64,000 nucleotides of DNA from JACMRP01 sp047302465 (GCF_047302465.1 NZ_CP178621.1:806001-870000); one strand, 5' to 3'; counted from the stretch's first letter, positions 1-9,339 are shown. Notes: generated from the letters alone by a model not told the origin. Program-made: numbers and translations.

Positions 1-349
1 GTCAGACTATACGAGTGGAAAGCTGGGGACCTTTTATGTCGGCTTTGAGCTGCCACCTGAGTTTCAAGAAGGCACGAACTTTAAAGCGATTTACATTAGC
101 CAAGGCCGCAAAAGAAAAATTGATGACCGTGTTTTCGGTGCAGGCTGCAATCAGTATTTCGAAATTACACCGAAGTTTTTAGAGATGATGAAGACAGAAG
201 GAATCAAAGCCAATACAACACGACAACGTCACGTGACAGTTTTGGCGGGGCACTATATTTTTTCTGTAATGAAAGATAATCGTATCTATATTACTCAGGC
301 GACGATCACTGACTCTAAAAATAAAAATCTACTCTGTGAGGCTCTGTAA
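1..349 (+). CDS. Hypothetical protein, C-terminal part (cut by window start)
   Basis: An open frame runs in from the left edge (first full codon at base 2) and ends with TAA at 347-349. It gives about 115 residues with no domain I recognise. The stop overlaps the ATG of the next gene (TAATG), so the two are probably translationally coupled and share an operon. The visible part is mixed alpha/beta in character, with two cysteines and no membrane segment. The true start and the function cannot be judged from here. Confidence 0.7.
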   Translation, partial: SDYTSGKLGTFYVGFELPPEFQEGTNFKAIYISQGRKRKIDDRVFGAGCNQYFEITPKFLEMMKTEGIKANTTRQRHVTVLAGHYIFSVMKDNRIYITQATITDSKNKNLLCEAL

Positions 350-1311
350 TGGAAAAACAAAGCGTCCGTGATCTTAAAGATAAGGACACCGTCGATAGCC
401 TCTTCTTGGTGAAAGAGAAGAACGTTAATGTCGGTAAAAATGGCCGTCCTTTCATGAGTCTTCTTTTGGGCGACCAAACGGGTTCGATTGATGGCCGTTT
501 GTGGGATCGCGTAGAAGAACTGAATCAAGAGTTCGAGGCTGGTGATATTATCCAGGTCAAGGGTCAGATTCAGCTTTTTCAAAATCGCAAGCAGTTGATC
601 GTTCATCGCATCGAAAAGCCAGATCAAAGCACTTTAAATATTGAAGACTTTATTCCTGCCAGCGGCAAAAATGCCAATGATATGTTCACTGAGCTTTTGC
701 TTGTTGTCCGCTCGATGAAGAATGATCATTTGCGCCAGCTCACTATGGATGTGATCGAAGATCCCGAGATCAAGCCTCTATTTATGAAAGCTCCTGCTGC
801 GAAAACTATTCACCATGCTTGGCGTGGGGGCTTACTGGAACACGTTTTATCGATTTGTAAGATCCTAGATTTTTTAGCGGGACACTATTCCTTCTTGAAT
901 AGAGATTTGCTGATCTTTGGCGGTATCTTTCATGATATTGGAAAAGTCTGGGAGCTGTCCTATGACGGCTCGTTGGGATACACCGACAAAGGACGCTTGC
1001 TAGGACACATGCTCTTGGCTTGTGAGTTGGTAGAGAAGAAAGCATCGCGTATTTTAGGGTTTAGTGAAGAGCTTAAGGATATGTGTAAACACATCATCTT
1101 GAGCCATCACGGGAAGTTAGAATACGGATCTCCAAAACGACCTAAGTTTATGGAAGCGGCACTTGTTGCTATGGTGGATGATCTGGATAGTAAAATGAAT
1201 ACGATTCAGACCTTTATCGAAAGCGAACGAAATGTTGGCGATAAATGGTCACGCTACAATGACCTTTTTGATCGGTACTTCCTTTTGGATAATTTGAAAG
1301 AACGTTACTAA
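349..1311 (+). CDS. YhaM-like 3'-5' exoribonuclease (OB fold plus HD domain)
   Basis: A 320-residue protein with a nucleic-acid-binding OB-fold in about the first 95 residues and a metal-dependent HD phosphohydrolase domain in the C-terminal two thirds. The HD metal ligands are visible: a His pair near residues 155-156 (IHHAWRGGLLEHV) and HDIGK at about 195-199. This order and length match the YhaM family, which trims RNA and single-stranded DNA from the 3' end in the cytoplasm. The start ATG overlaps the upstream stop (TAATG) and its own stop overlaps the cysE start in the same way, so all three genes look like one operon. The exact substrate is not shown by the sequence. Confidence 0.85.
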   Translation: MEKQSVRDLKDKDTVDSLFLVKEKNVNVGKNGRPFMSLLLGDQTGSIDGRLWDRVEELNQEFEAGDIIQVKGQIQLFQNRKQLIVHRIEKPDQSTLNIEDFIPASGKNANDMFTELLLVVRSMKNDHLRQLTMDVIEDPEIKPLFMKAPAAKTIHHAWRGGLLEHVLSICKILDFLAGHYSFLNRDLLIFGGIFHDIGKVWELSYDGSLGYTDKGRLLGHMLLACELVEKKASRILGFSEELKDMCKHIILSHHGKLEYGSPKRPKFMEAALVAMVDDLDSKMNTIQTFIESERNVGDKWSRYNDLFDRYFLLDNLKERY

Positions 1312-1826
1312 TGTTTGAGATCATAAAAGACTTTTTGCGCAACTACAGAGCCTATGATCCAGCAGCGAAATCCCTGCTGGAAATCGCGCTGCTATATCCA
1401 GGTCCTAGAGCGGTTTTATTTCATCGCTGTGCTCATTGGCTTTACACGGCTCGCTTTTATTTCTTAGCGCGTTTTGTGGCAGAGGTTTCACGCACGCTGA
1501 CAGGAATTGAAATTCATCCTGGCGCAAAAATCGGCCGCCGTTTGGTGATCGATCATGGGATGGGCGTCGTGATTGGTGAAACCGCCGAAGTTGGTGATGA
1601 CTGTATTATCTTTCACGGAGTTACTTTAGGCGGCGTTAAGTTTGACCCGGTTAAGCGCCATCCAACTGTCGGTAATAAAGTACTCATTGGGACTGGCGCT
1701 AAAATTCTGGGCCCTATTACCTTGGGCGATGGCTGCCGTATTGGCGCCAACGCCGTGGTTTTTAAGGACGTTGCTCCTGGGACTGTGATCGTGGGTCCTT
1801 CTTCTTCGGTTCTTGAGAAAAAGTAG
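1311..1826 (+). CDS. cysE: Serine O-acetyltransferase, short form
   Basis: A 171-residue member of the left-handed beta-helix acyltransferases. It has a short helical N-terminus (about 1-60) followed by hexapeptide repeats. The family signature is clear: GIEIHPGAKIG, then the catalytic-region DHGMGVVIGETA and FHGVTLGG. CysE transfers acetyl from acetyl-CoA to serine, the first step of cysteine synthesis. It is much shorter than the E. coli enzyme (273 residues) and lacks most of that N-terminal helical domain, as in many Gram-positive and delta-type CysE proteins. It overlaps the upstream HD nuclease gene by the TAATG junction. Its last 65 bases overlap, tail to tail, the regulator gene on the other strand. 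Confidence 0.88.
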   Translation: MFEIIKDFLRNYRAYDPAAKSLLEIALLYPGPRAVLFHRCAHWLYTARFYFLARFVAEVSRTLTGIEIHPGAKIGRRLVIDHGMGVVIGETAEVGDDCIIFHGVTLGGVKFDPVKRHPTVGNKVLIGTGAKILGPITLGDGCRIGANAVVFKDVAPGTVIVGPSSSVLEKK

Positions 1827-2553
1827 AATCTCCAATTAAAATTCGCATTCCAACTTTGTTCACGGATTTAATCTTGCCGTTGAACTTAGTTAGTTTCTTT
1901 TTCAGATTGTAAAGCTGAGTGTCCAAGCGGCCAGAGCTAGAAAGAGCTGGTCCCCAAACGCTTTCATAAATTTCTGTGCGAGTTACAACCTGACGTGGAG
2001 TGCTCAGTAAGAAGTGCAAGATTTTGTATTCAAGCTGAGTGAGCGCCACATTTTCGCCGTTCACAAAAACTTCTTGGGATTCTGGATGCAGGCTCAGGTT
2101 GCCAATATGGATGCTTTGGTCCTCAGCAATGCGACGACGGTTTTTAATGTGCAGGCGGCACTTTTCAACGATTTCTTTGTTGTCAAAAGGACGCGTAAGA
2201 AAATCCGCAGCTCCCATTTCAAACGCATTCAAACGATGATCATAAGCTTTGGTGTCGGCGATAAATACCGCAGGAACCAAGCTCAAGCTTCCTTGTTGAA
2301 TAAGTTTTTTATAGAGCAATATGCTGCTCATGTCAGACACAGAATAATCCACGAAAATGATGTCATAATCGCGGTGTTGGACTTCCTCGAACTTCGAGGC
2401 CATTTCGATCTGCGAAAAGGATGGGGTCAAGGCCTTTAATACATCGTCAAGACGACGAGCAGGCCCTTGAAGAACCAAAATCTTCGAGTTCTTAGAAGTC
2501 TTCTGTGTGGTTTGTGCTTTGTTGTTTTTGTCTATGTTGCTGTTTGCAAGCAT
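1762..2553 (-). CDS. OmpR-type winged-helix regulator with degenerate receiver domain
   Basis: About 263 residues: a receiver-like domain (roughly 24-137) followed by a winged-helix DNA-binding domain (about 145-240, LTQLEYKILHFLLSTPRQVV). The phospho-acceptor position is present (Asp69 in DIIFVDYS). The usual acidic pair after the first strand is missing (ILVLQGP), and the conserved Lys of the KP motif is Arg121 (TRPF). Phosphorylation may therefore be impaired or absent. I place the start at the ATG at 2553 because AGGGTGG lies six bases upstream; a GTG at 2562 is possible in frame. The C-terminal tail is Lys/Gln/Pro-rich and its coding sequence overlaps the 3' end of cysE. Confidence 0.8.
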   Translation of the reverse strand: MLANSNIDKNNKAQTTQKTSKNSKILVLQGPARRLDDVLKALTPSFSQIEMASKFEEVQHRDYDIIFVDYSVSDMSSILLYKKLIQQGSLSLVPAVFIADTKAYDHRLNAFEMGAADFLTRPFDNKEIVEKCRLHIKNRRRIAEDQSIHIGNLSLHPESQEVFVNGENVALTQLEYKILHFLLSTPRQVVTRTEIYESVWGPALSSSGRLDTQLYNLKKKLTKFNGKIKSVNKVGMRILIGDSTFSQEPKKKDPRSQSQEQRP

Positions 2554-2643
2554 GTAAACCACCCTTGTTTATAATATAAATACAGGTTGGTTTTATTAGT
2601 TTCAAGTCCTTTCGCACGGCGCATGGACCTCTAGATATGTCTC

Positions 2644-3312
2644 TTAGGGTAGGTAAGGGTAATTGCGTTCCTGGCGCGCTTCTTCAGCTTCTCGACCTGA
2701 AACAGCTCTGAACTCGATTCTATTGTCTTGCTCGTTAAAACCGAGCGTTGCAAAGGAATTGGTCTTCCATGTGCCCGCAAAACCGACAAAGAAGTCGAAG
2801 CGGCTAGACCCTTTAATGGCATGTCCACGGTCGCGGACAATAAAATAGCCTGTATGGCGGCTGCCATCAGGTAAAAGCATGTTCTCAACCTTTGGAATGA
2901 AAATCACAGAACCTGCTGGCCAATGTTTAGGATCAGCTGCGACGGTATAGAAGGGGTCTAGGCAATAGCCTTTAACACCAAAACCATATTTGCAACGGTG
3001 GCCAACACGTACGTCAAAACGCCACTTGTCGCCTTGAGTGCTGTTGTAATTTATCAAAGTGGATTGGCTAGAGGTTTTTACGATGCATTGGCCTTCCATA
3101 CCGCATCTTTTGTAGTCTGTTGGGCATAGTTTAATAGAAGTACGGCCTTTGGTATCCCAAACAGTTTTCATCACGCTCGAAGAGCATGGCGGGCGAGTCA
3201 TATCAATAATGGGAGTATAATAAATCGTAGGTCTTAAGTGAGCGGCTTCCGCTGTTCCAAAAATAAAACTGATAGCGGCAACGAAAAAGAACAGAAAAGA
3301 TCTCCAGCGCAT
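2644..3312 (-). CDS. Secreted 3D-domain (double-psi beta-barrel) protein
   Basis: About 222 residues with a signal peptide (hydrophobic 5-20, cleavage near AEA-A). The C-terminal half carries the three-aspartate 3D fold seen in MltA-type peptidoglycan hydrolases and Rpf/YabE-like proteins: VAADPK, then IVRDRG, then RFDFF. The family suggests a role on cell-wall glycan in the periplasm or outside the cell; catalysis is not proven. The middle region has several Cys that could pair. A paralogue lies at 38544-39314 with the same three motifs. The start is the ATG at 3312 (GTG 3315 is also in frame) behind a GGGGGG run. Confidence 0.72.
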   Translation of the reverse strand: MRWRSFLFFFVAAISFIFGTAEAAHLRPTIYYTPIIDMTRPPCSSSVMKTVWDTKGRTSIKLCPTDYKRCGMEGQCIVKTSSQSTLINYNSTQGDKWRFDVRVGHRCKYGFGVKGYCLDPFYTVAADPKHWPAGSVIFIPKVENMLLPDGSRHTGYFIVRDRGHAIKGSSRFDFFVGFAGTWKTNSFATLGFNEQDNRIEFRAVSGREAEEARQERNYPYLP

Positions 3313-3438
3313 CACTCATCCCCCCAAGTCAAAGTAAAGCAATTGATTTCAAACACCCTTATTTAAAAACCGAGCGTTGACCAGCATTGGATACCAGGTC
3401 TGAAATCTTTTTATAGACACGCCGTGTTTCGGCATCTC

Positions 3439-6009
3439 TCAAAATTTAGTGGAACGGCCTTTTGCTTCTGCTTTAGCAGTGAGAGGATCTTCGGGCCAAG
3501 AGTGTTTTGGGTAACGTGTCCGCAGTTCTTTGCGGACTTCGGGATAACCATTTTGCCAAAAGCTCGTAAGATTGCTGGTCACTTGCATAGGGCGATAGTT
3601 GGGTCCAAGTAAATGCAAAGTCAGAGCTTGAGCTCCGCCCAATAGTTTTGGTGTCTCCATCCATCCAAACACCTCTTGAATACGCACTTCCATATAAGGA
3701 TCACGGTCTGCAGGGTACTGAATGCGCAGAAAATTTCCGCTGGGCACTTTAAGTTTCGCTGGGACTTCATTTTTCAAAAATGCAGCAACGTCAGAGTTTA
3801 GAAGGCTTTCGAAGAAATAAATCAGATCTTTTTGCGCGACACTCTTGAAATCTTTCTCACCACTAGATGCCATGGCAAAGGCCTCGCGCTTTTGCTCGTC
3901 ACTGAAAGGCATGTTTTCATCCATGCGCTCGAGCTCTTCACGAATATTCTCTTGCGTGATTTTTTCGCGAGAGCGAATCAGGTAGGCGAGTCGCTCTGTC
4001 CATCCTGCAAGCGATTCATTTTCTTTAAGAACCCATGTCCACTCTTGAGTCAGAACTTCGGGAAGGTGTTCTGCAACATCTTGTGCCTTCGCAATAGAAA
4101 CTCCGCCTTCTTCCAACGGCAGATCCCGGAAGTGACGGCCTTCGCGGACATAAAACTGTCCTTTTTCGCGATCAAAGGTCAGATCCTTCTTCTTTTCGAT
4201 CGCAGAGCCCAATTCTTTAAATAAGAAGTCTTTGCTAAGGCCCGCGGCAAGGCTCACCAGTGTTTCAGAGCCTTGCGAGGTCTCGACGCCGTCAAGAGCT
4301 AAGAAAAATTCGCTTTCACGCACGACGGTTTCCGGTGAAAGCTTAATGCCACGACCTCCAACCATACGGGCTTTGTCTTGTCCGCTGCTGCGACGTCGAG
4401 CCAAACGATCTGAAAAAGACGTCAGCAGAAGCTTTTGCAGAGCCAACGATATATCGACTTTGCCGGATTCATCTTCGCGCGCTTTTACGTAGGACAAAAT
4501 CTGCCTGGAGGCCTGATCCACCGTTTGTAAACCCATACGATGAGTATTGCGAGGAGCACGGTCTGTCCGGAATTGCGCCAGGACTTCGAGTCTTAGTAAA
4601 ATATCACTTTCAAAGCGATCTGCCAGATAGGCTTCCGAGCTTTGTTTCAGCATGAAGTCGCGTTCTTGCAAAATAGCAGCGACGTCGGCACCCAAACTTG
4701 GAATTTTCATATCGATGGCAGTCAACATCAGTTTTGCTAAGCGAGGTGGCAACGGCCATTGCAATATTTTTCGGCCAAGCTCGGTAATGTGGTTCTTTTC
4801 GTCGATAGCACCGAGTCCCTGTAGGTTTTCAATGGCCTTCTTAAGGGGCAAGGGACCTGGTTTTTCAAACCAAGAAAACGAATTAAAATCCGTAACTCCT
4901 TGAGCGCTTAGGAAGAGCAAACTTTCACTGAGTTCAGCGCGTAAGATTTCGGGAATATCATGCCCCGGCATCGAACCTTCATCGAGCTTATTCCACATGC
5001 GATAACAGACACCCGGAAATTGGCGTGCAGAGCGGCCCGCACGTTGTTGGCTAGATGCTCGACTGATGCGACTCATCTCTAGACGAGAAAAGCCTGTGCG
5101 CAGATCAAACTTCATGTTTTTGGCAAGACCCGAATCAATCACGCAAGCCACACCATCCACCGTCACGGAAGACTCTGCGATATTCGTTGAAAGCAAAACT
5201 TTGCGACGTGCGCCTTTTTGCAGAGCTTTTCTTTGGGATTCCAGAGGCAAACTTCCATGCAGAGGCACCAAATCGATGCTTTTTTCATTAGCCCAAGTTT
5301 CTAAGTTCTGACTGGCGCGATCAATTTCACCGACACCTGGTAGAAACACCAGAATATCATGAGCCGTTTCCCGGGCAGCTTCTTTCACTTGTGCAACTAG
5401 GTTCTCAAAAAACTGCGGAGAGGTCTGTAGTAGTTGCGAATTCTTTTGATATTTGATTTCCAAAGGGAAAAGCTTCCCCGGCACATCCAAAATCGGAGCA
5501 GACCCCAGGTACTGAGAAATTTTCGGAGAGTCCAAGGTCGCAGACATCACCACAAGTTTAATGGCGCTGCCAAGTTCTTGCATTTCACGAAGCAGACCTA
5601 AAGCCAAATCGACGTGTAATGATCGTTCGTGAAACTCATCAAGCACCACATACTCGACACCCGCAAGTTCAGGATCCTGTGCCAGTTTGCGAGACAGCAA
5701 GGCTTCGGTCAGAAAAATCAGCTTTGTTTTGTCTGAGGTTTTGTTGGCAAAACGAACTTGATAACCGACTTCTTCACCAAGGTTCCAATTTTGTTCTTCG
5801 CCCACTCGATAGGCGGCGGCAATGGCCGCCATTCTTCGCGGTTCTAAAACTAAAACTTTCCCGGTGGAGTGTTTTGCTAAATAAGCTGGCAGGCGGGTGG
5901 TCTTGCCGGCGCCAGGAGCTGCGGTAATGACAAGGTTTCCGTGGCTTTGAACGGACTTCAAAGCCTCTTCTAAAAAGTCATCAATGGGAAGTGCGATCAT
6001 CTCTGCCAC
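3439..6009 (-). CDS. hrpB: ATP-dependent RNA helicase HrpB
   Basis: 856 residues, the usual size for HrpB. Motif I is GAGKTT at 33-38, motif II is the family-specific DEFH (VVLDEFHERSL, near 120-125), motif III is SAT, and motif VI is QRAGRSAR. The helicase-associated and HrpB-specific C-terminal regions follow. HrpB is a DEAH-family helicase whose cellular role is not well defined. It is the last gene of a - strand operon (HAD, rsmI, SDR, hrpB) with a 9-base gap to the SDR gene. The annotated first codon is GTG at 6009, with AAAGG about eight bases upstream; an ATG three codons in is also possible. Confidence 0.93.
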   Translation of the reverse strand: MAEMIALPIDDFLEEALKSVQSHGNLVITAAPGAGKTTRLPAYLAKHSTGKVLVLEPRRMAAIAAAYRVGEEQNWNLGEEVGYQVRFANKTSDKTKLIFLTEALLSRKLAQDPELAGVEYVVLDEFHERSLHVDLALGLLREMQELGSAIKLVVMSATLDSPKISQYLGSAPILDVPGKLFPLEIKYQKNSQLLQTSPQFFENLVAQVKEAARETAHDILVFLPGVGEIDRASQNLETWANEKSIDLVPLHGSLPLESQRKALQKGARRKVLLSTNIAESSVTVDGVACVIDSGLAKNMKFDLRTGFSRLEMSRISRASSQQRAGRSARQFPGVCYRMWNKLDEGSMPGHDIPEILRAELSESLLFLSAQGVTDFNSFSWFEKPGPLPLKKAIENLQGLGAIDEKNHITELGRKILQWPLPPRLAKLMLTAIDMKIPSLGADVAAILQERDFMLKQSSEAYLADRFESDILLRLEVLAQFRTDRAPRNTHRMGLQTVDQASRQILSYVKAREDESGKVDISLALQKLLLTSFSDRLARRRSSGQDKARMVGGRGIKLSPETVVRESEFFLALDGVETSQGSETLVSLAAGLSKDFLFKELGSAIEKKKDLTFDREKGQFYVREGRHFRDLPLEEGGVSIAKAQDVAEHLPEVLTQEWTWVLKENESLAGWTERLAYLIRSREKITQENIREELERMDENMPFSDEQKREAFAMASSGEKDFKSVAQKDLIYFFESLLNSDVAAFLKNEVPAKLKVPSGNFLRIQYPADRDPYMEVRIQEVFGWMETPKLLGGAQALTLHLLGPNYRPMQVTSNLTSFWQNGYPEVRKELRTRYPKHSWPEDPLTAKAEAKGRSTKF

Positions 6010-6018
6010 AGAGTACCT

Positions 6019-6876
6019 TTATTGGCGAGGAGCTTTTTGAAAGCGAAACCCACGAGAAATAAGACGATCGAGAGTTTTCGTTGGCAGATGTTTTACGAAA
6101 AACGCCGTCAAACGAATGCCTTTTCCAATCAGGTAGTAAGCACAAGGATTTGGACTGTTAAGCGCTTTCAAAATTTTACGAGTCACATGATCCACGGGAA
6201 CCGCCGAAGCAGCTGTCATCTCGACACTGGCTTGCATCCCAATGAGTGTCTTGCCGTAAACTTGCTTCATCTCGGGAGTCAGTTCTTTTTCAAGCTGCTG
6301 GCTTCTAGAAATAGATTTATCCCAGATCGGTGTTTTTATTGGGCCCGGTTCAATCAAAATCACTTTTACGCCCTGGTCGATCATTTCACGACGAAGAGAA
6401 TCGCTAAAGGCTCTGACAGCAAATTTCGAAGCACTATAAGGCGCTACAAATGAAGGGGCCACGCGCCCACTGATCGAACCAATATTCACGACACGTCCTT
6501 GGGTTCGACGAAGAAGAGGCAAAAATGTTTTCGTCATTTCAATCAGGCCAAAGACATTTGTATCAAAAAGCTTTTTCCACTCAGAGATTGGCAAAGCCTC
6601 GATGGGTCCGCCAATAGCGATGCCAGCGTTGTTAACCAAGTAAAACTCTTTCAACGTCGGGTCGACGGAAATTTTACTGTAAGCCTCTGCAATATCTTGA
6701 GAAGACGTCACATCCAGTTTCAGCACATGCAATTTTTGCGGGTACTTTTGTGCTAAAGACTCTAATGCTTGTGGAGACCGCAAGCCTGCCCAAACGACAA
6801 AGTCTTCTTTAAGCAGATCTTCAGTCAGTTTATAGCCGATCCCTGTAGACGTTCCGGTGATAAGCACATGACGCAT
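6019..6876 (-). CDS. Short-chain dehydrogenase/reductase
   Basis: 285 residues of a classical SDR. The cofactor loop is TGTSTGIG at 7-14, NNAG follows the fourth strand, and the catalytic Tyr and Lys are in YSASK near residue 150, with the catalytic Ser in the preceding SISGR segment. A PGPIKT loop follows the active site. The basic/aromatic C-terminal tail resembles SDRs that act on lipids or retinol-like substrates, but the substrate cannot be read from sequence. The ATG at 6876 has GAGGGAT eight bases upstream, and this ribosome site overlaps the rsmI stop codon. It sits inside the HAD-rsmI-SDR-hrpB operon. Confidence 0.88.
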   Translation of the reverse strand: MRHVLITGTSTGIGYKLTEDLLKEDFVVWAGLRSPQALESLAQKYPQKLHVLKLDVTSSQDIAEAYSKISVDPTLKEFYLVNNAGIAIGGPIEALPISEWKKLFDTNVFGLIEMTKTFLPLLRRTQGRVVNIGSISGRVAPSFVAPYSASKFAVRAFSDSLRREMIDQGVKVILIEPGPIKTPIWDKSISRSQQLEKELTPEMKQVYGKTLIGMQASVEMTAASAVPVDHVTRKILKALNSPNPCAYYLIGKGIRLTAFFVKHLPTKTLDRLISRGFRFQKAPRQ

Positions 6877-6879
6877 ATA

Positions 6880-7536
6880 TTATCCCTCGTAAAGAAGAAT
6901 CATGAACTCCGCTTTGTCATAAGGGAGTTGCTTAATAAGGCTCTCGGCCGTTCCTTCGAGGATTTTTTCCTCTTCCTGAGACAGATTTAAAGCTAAAAGC
7001 GCACGACGTTTTGGGAAAAACTCCTGCAAATCGCCCAAAGTTTTTTTCAAGCGATAAGGTGTGTCCATCAAGACCATCGGGCGTTTTTCCTTTTGAATCT
7101 CTTGCAGCGCTTTACGGCGAGCTTCTGTTTCTGCCGGTAAAAATCCTCGGAAGATAAACTGATCAAGGCGCTCGCCGCTTAATGATAGTAAGCCCATCAA
7201 AGCGGACGCACCCAAAACCGATTTTACCAAGATCTTTTTCTGACGGCACAGTTTCACAAGATTGGCGCCTGGATCACAAAACCCCGGAGTGCCACAGTCA
7301 GAAACCAAAGCCACATTTTTCTCGGTGCAAAGGTCCGCCAAAGTTTTCACTTCGTCAGCAGTGGTGTGTTCATTCAAAAGTTCGTAAGTTTTTCCAGTGA
7401 TTCCATGGGCACGCAAAAGTTTGCTGGCCTCTTTGGTGCTTTCGCAAATCACGACTTCGGCGTTTTTTAAAACTTCCAAAGCACGCAGTGAAATTTCACT
7501 GACATCCCCAATTGGTGTCGCAACAACGTACAACAT
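6880..7536 (-). CDS. rsmI: Ribosomal RNA 2'-O-methyltransferase RsmI, short
   Basis: 218 residues with the SAM-dependent tetrapyrrole-methylase fold. The family motifs VVATPIGD at the N-terminus, SDCGTPGFCDPG near 80, GASALMGLLSLSG and FRGFLP are present. RsmI methylates the ribose of C1402 in 16S rRNA. The protein is about 60 residues shorter than E. coli RsmI and lacks the C-terminal helical extension. The start codon overlaps the upstream HAD gene stop (TAATG), and only three bases separate its stop from the SDR start, so the four genes form a tight operon. Confidence 0.86.
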   Translation of the reverse strand: MLYVVATPIGDVSEISLRALEVLKNAEVVICESTKEASKLLRAHGITGKTYELLNEHTTADEVKTLADLCTEKNVALVSDCGTPGFCDPGANLVKLCRQKKILVKSVLGASALMGLLSLSGERLDQFIFRGFLPAETEARRKALQEIQKEKRPMVLMDTPYRLKKTLGDLQEFFPKRRALLALNLSQEEEKILEGTAESLIKQLPYDKAEFMILLYEG

Positions 7537-8297
7537 TAGTTGTCTCCTTGCTCGTCCAAAAGAAAGTGCATGATTTTGGGGATATCTTCTGGTGGTGCTG
7601 CTTTGCCGGCATGTGTGCTTTCAAAGAACACGACATTCACGTGAGGCAATTGCGCGCGCAAGTGATGAATATTCACAGGTTCATTTTCAAAGAACCATAC
7701 ATCGGCATATTGTTTTTCGGGCAAAGCTGCGAACCAATCTGTCTTAAATTCGGCATCGTCCATGCTTTTATGCGGTTTTAACACCAAACGTGTTTGGCGA
7801 TCGTCCAACGGAAAACCCCAGCGTTTCATGGTCAAAGCCGATCCCGATCCCATTCGGTGCACGTCTCGGCCAGTCAGGTACACCACTTCGGCCCCAAGAT
7901 TGGCGCAGGCGTTCACGTATTCCACGGCCCCATCATACGGGAGGTCATATTGTAGATATTCGTTGGAAAAAAATCGTGTGTACCAGAAGTCCCGAACAGC
8001 TTCTTGCAGCTCGGGGTGGTGGCCGTCTAAGCCCGCACGTTGTAGCGCATTTTGAAAGCCCCAGTCCTTACGGTAGGTGCGAATATCTTTAAGTAGTGGA
8101 ATTTGCTCAGGAAAGCGTTTCTGATTAACAGGGTCTGCGGCAAACTCCAAAAGGATTCTTTCAACCCTTGGCGAGACATCAAACAGGGTGGAATCGAGAT
8201 CAAAAACAGCCAAACTTTGCTGTCCCTGATTTTGAAATTCCTCAATCTTAACGAGAATCTGACGAAGCAGATGGCTGGAATGCGTCATGTGAGGCAA
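7536..8297 (-). CDS. HAD-superfamily hydrolase
   Basis: 253 residues with the haloacid-dehalogenase core. Motif I is FDLDSTLFD near residue 33, with the nucleophile and acid/base Asp pair. Motif II is YLTGRDVHRM, and later acidic residues (WFFENEPVN) would serve as motif IV. The substrate is likely a small phosphate ester; nothing in the sequence narrows it further. It is first in the - strand operon with rsmI, an SDR and hrpB. Its promoter should lie in the 95-base gap shared divergently with phnD, where an imperfect TCCCCTGG/CCAGGGA hairpin can be seen. Confidence 0.82.
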   Translation of the reverse strand: MPHMTHSSHLLRQILVKIEEFQNQGQQSLAVFDLDSTLFDVSPRVERILLEFAADPVNQKRFPEQIPLLKDIRTYRKDWGFQNALQRAGLDGHHPELQEAVRDFWYTRFFSNEYLQYDLPYDGAVEYVNACANLGAEVVYLTGRDVHRMGSGSALTMKRWGFPLDDRQTRLVLKPHKSMDDAEFKTDWFAALPEKQYADVWFFENEPVNIHHLRAQLPHVNVVFFESTHAGKAAPPEDIPKIMHFLLDEQGDN

Positions 8298-8392
8298 TCT
8301 TCCCCTGGAAGTTCTTTAATGGCAAAGACTTTCTCTTGGCCAGGGAGCGAAATTTTGTTACGTTCCTGCGACCGAAAAATAAGGAGATTATT

Positions 8393-9319
8393 ATGATTAA
8401 AGGCCTTCGTTTGTTGATGGTAGTTGCGGCTCTGGGAATGACAGCTGCTTGTACTTCAAAAAAAGCGGAGTTGGGAACCGCTGAAAACCCAATTAAAGTT
8501 CACTTCGTTCCTTCTGTTGACGCTAAAGTCATCGCTGAATCCTCAGAAGCTTTCAAAGCTTTCATGGAAAAAAACACGCCTTACAAATACGAGATCTCTA
8601 TCCCTCAGTCTTTCGTGGCTGTGGTTGAAGCTTTCGGAACTAAGCGCGCTGACGTAGCAGCGATCAACACTTTCGGTTACGTTCTTGCTCATGATAAATA
8701 CGGAGCAGAAGCTCGTTTGACAGTGATCCGTCACGGTCAAGCTACTTACCAATCTCAATTCATCGCTAAAGCGGACGGTCCAATCAAGACTGTTGCTGAC
8801 TTGGCTGGTAAGAAAATCGCTTTCGTAGATCCTTCTTCTACTTCTGGTTACCTTCTTCCTTTGAAAACTTTGAAAGACAAAAAAATCGAACCTAAAGAGA
8901 CCGTGTTTGCAATGAAGCATGACTCTGTGGTTTCTATGATCTATCAAGGACAAGTGGATGCAGGCGCGACTTTCTACTCTCCGCCTTCTAAAGACGACAA
9001 AGGCAACGAGAAGTTGGAAGACGCTCGTCGCTTGGTATTGACTCAATACCCAGACGTCGAAAAGAAAATCAAAATCGTTGAGCTTTCTGAGCCAATTCCT
9101 AACGATCCAATCATCTTCAGAAAAGACATGCCTGAAGAAATGAAAGCAAAAATCGTAGACGGTATCTTTGCTTTCGTAGCGACTCCAGAAGGTAAAGAAG
9201 CCTTCAATAAAATCTACGGTGTTACCGAGTTCAAAAAAGCAACTGATGCTGATTACGAGCCAGTTCGCAAAATGTTGAACGACCTTGGTAAAAATGCCGC
9301 AGACCTAATGAAGAAATAA
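8393..9319 (+). CDS. phnD: Phosphonate/phosphate-type ABC transporter substrate-binding lipoprotein
   Basis: 308 residues from the ATG at 8393, which has AAGGAG six bases upstream; an in-frame ATG at 8336 would bury the signal sequence and is rejected. The N-terminus is a lipoprotein signal with lipobox TAAC. The rest is a PhnD/SsuA-type binding fold, with FVPSVDAK early and FVDPSSTSGYLLPL in the ligand cleft. It would capture a phosphonate, phosphite or related oxyanion at the outer face of the inner membrane and pass it to PhnC/PhnE encoded next. No C-P lyase or phosphonatase gene is nearby, so the true ligand is open. Confidence 0.88.
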   Translation: MIKGLRLLMVVAALGMTAACTSKKAELGTAENPIKVHFVPSVDAKVIAESSEAFKAFMEKNTPYKYEISIPQSFVAVVEAFGTKRADVAAINTFGYVLAHDKYGAEARLTVIRHGQATYQSQFIAKADGPIKTVADLAGKKIAFVDPSSTSGYLLPLKTLKDKKIEPKETVFAMKHDSVVSMIYQGQVDAGATFYSPPSKDDKGNEKLEDARRLVLTQYPDVEKKIKIVELSEPIPNDPIIFRKDMPEEMKAKIVDGIFAFVATPEGKEAFNKIYGVTEFKKATDADYEPVRKMLNDLGKNAADLMKK

Positions 9320-9339
9320 TTGAAGCTGAAGGAGCAAAC

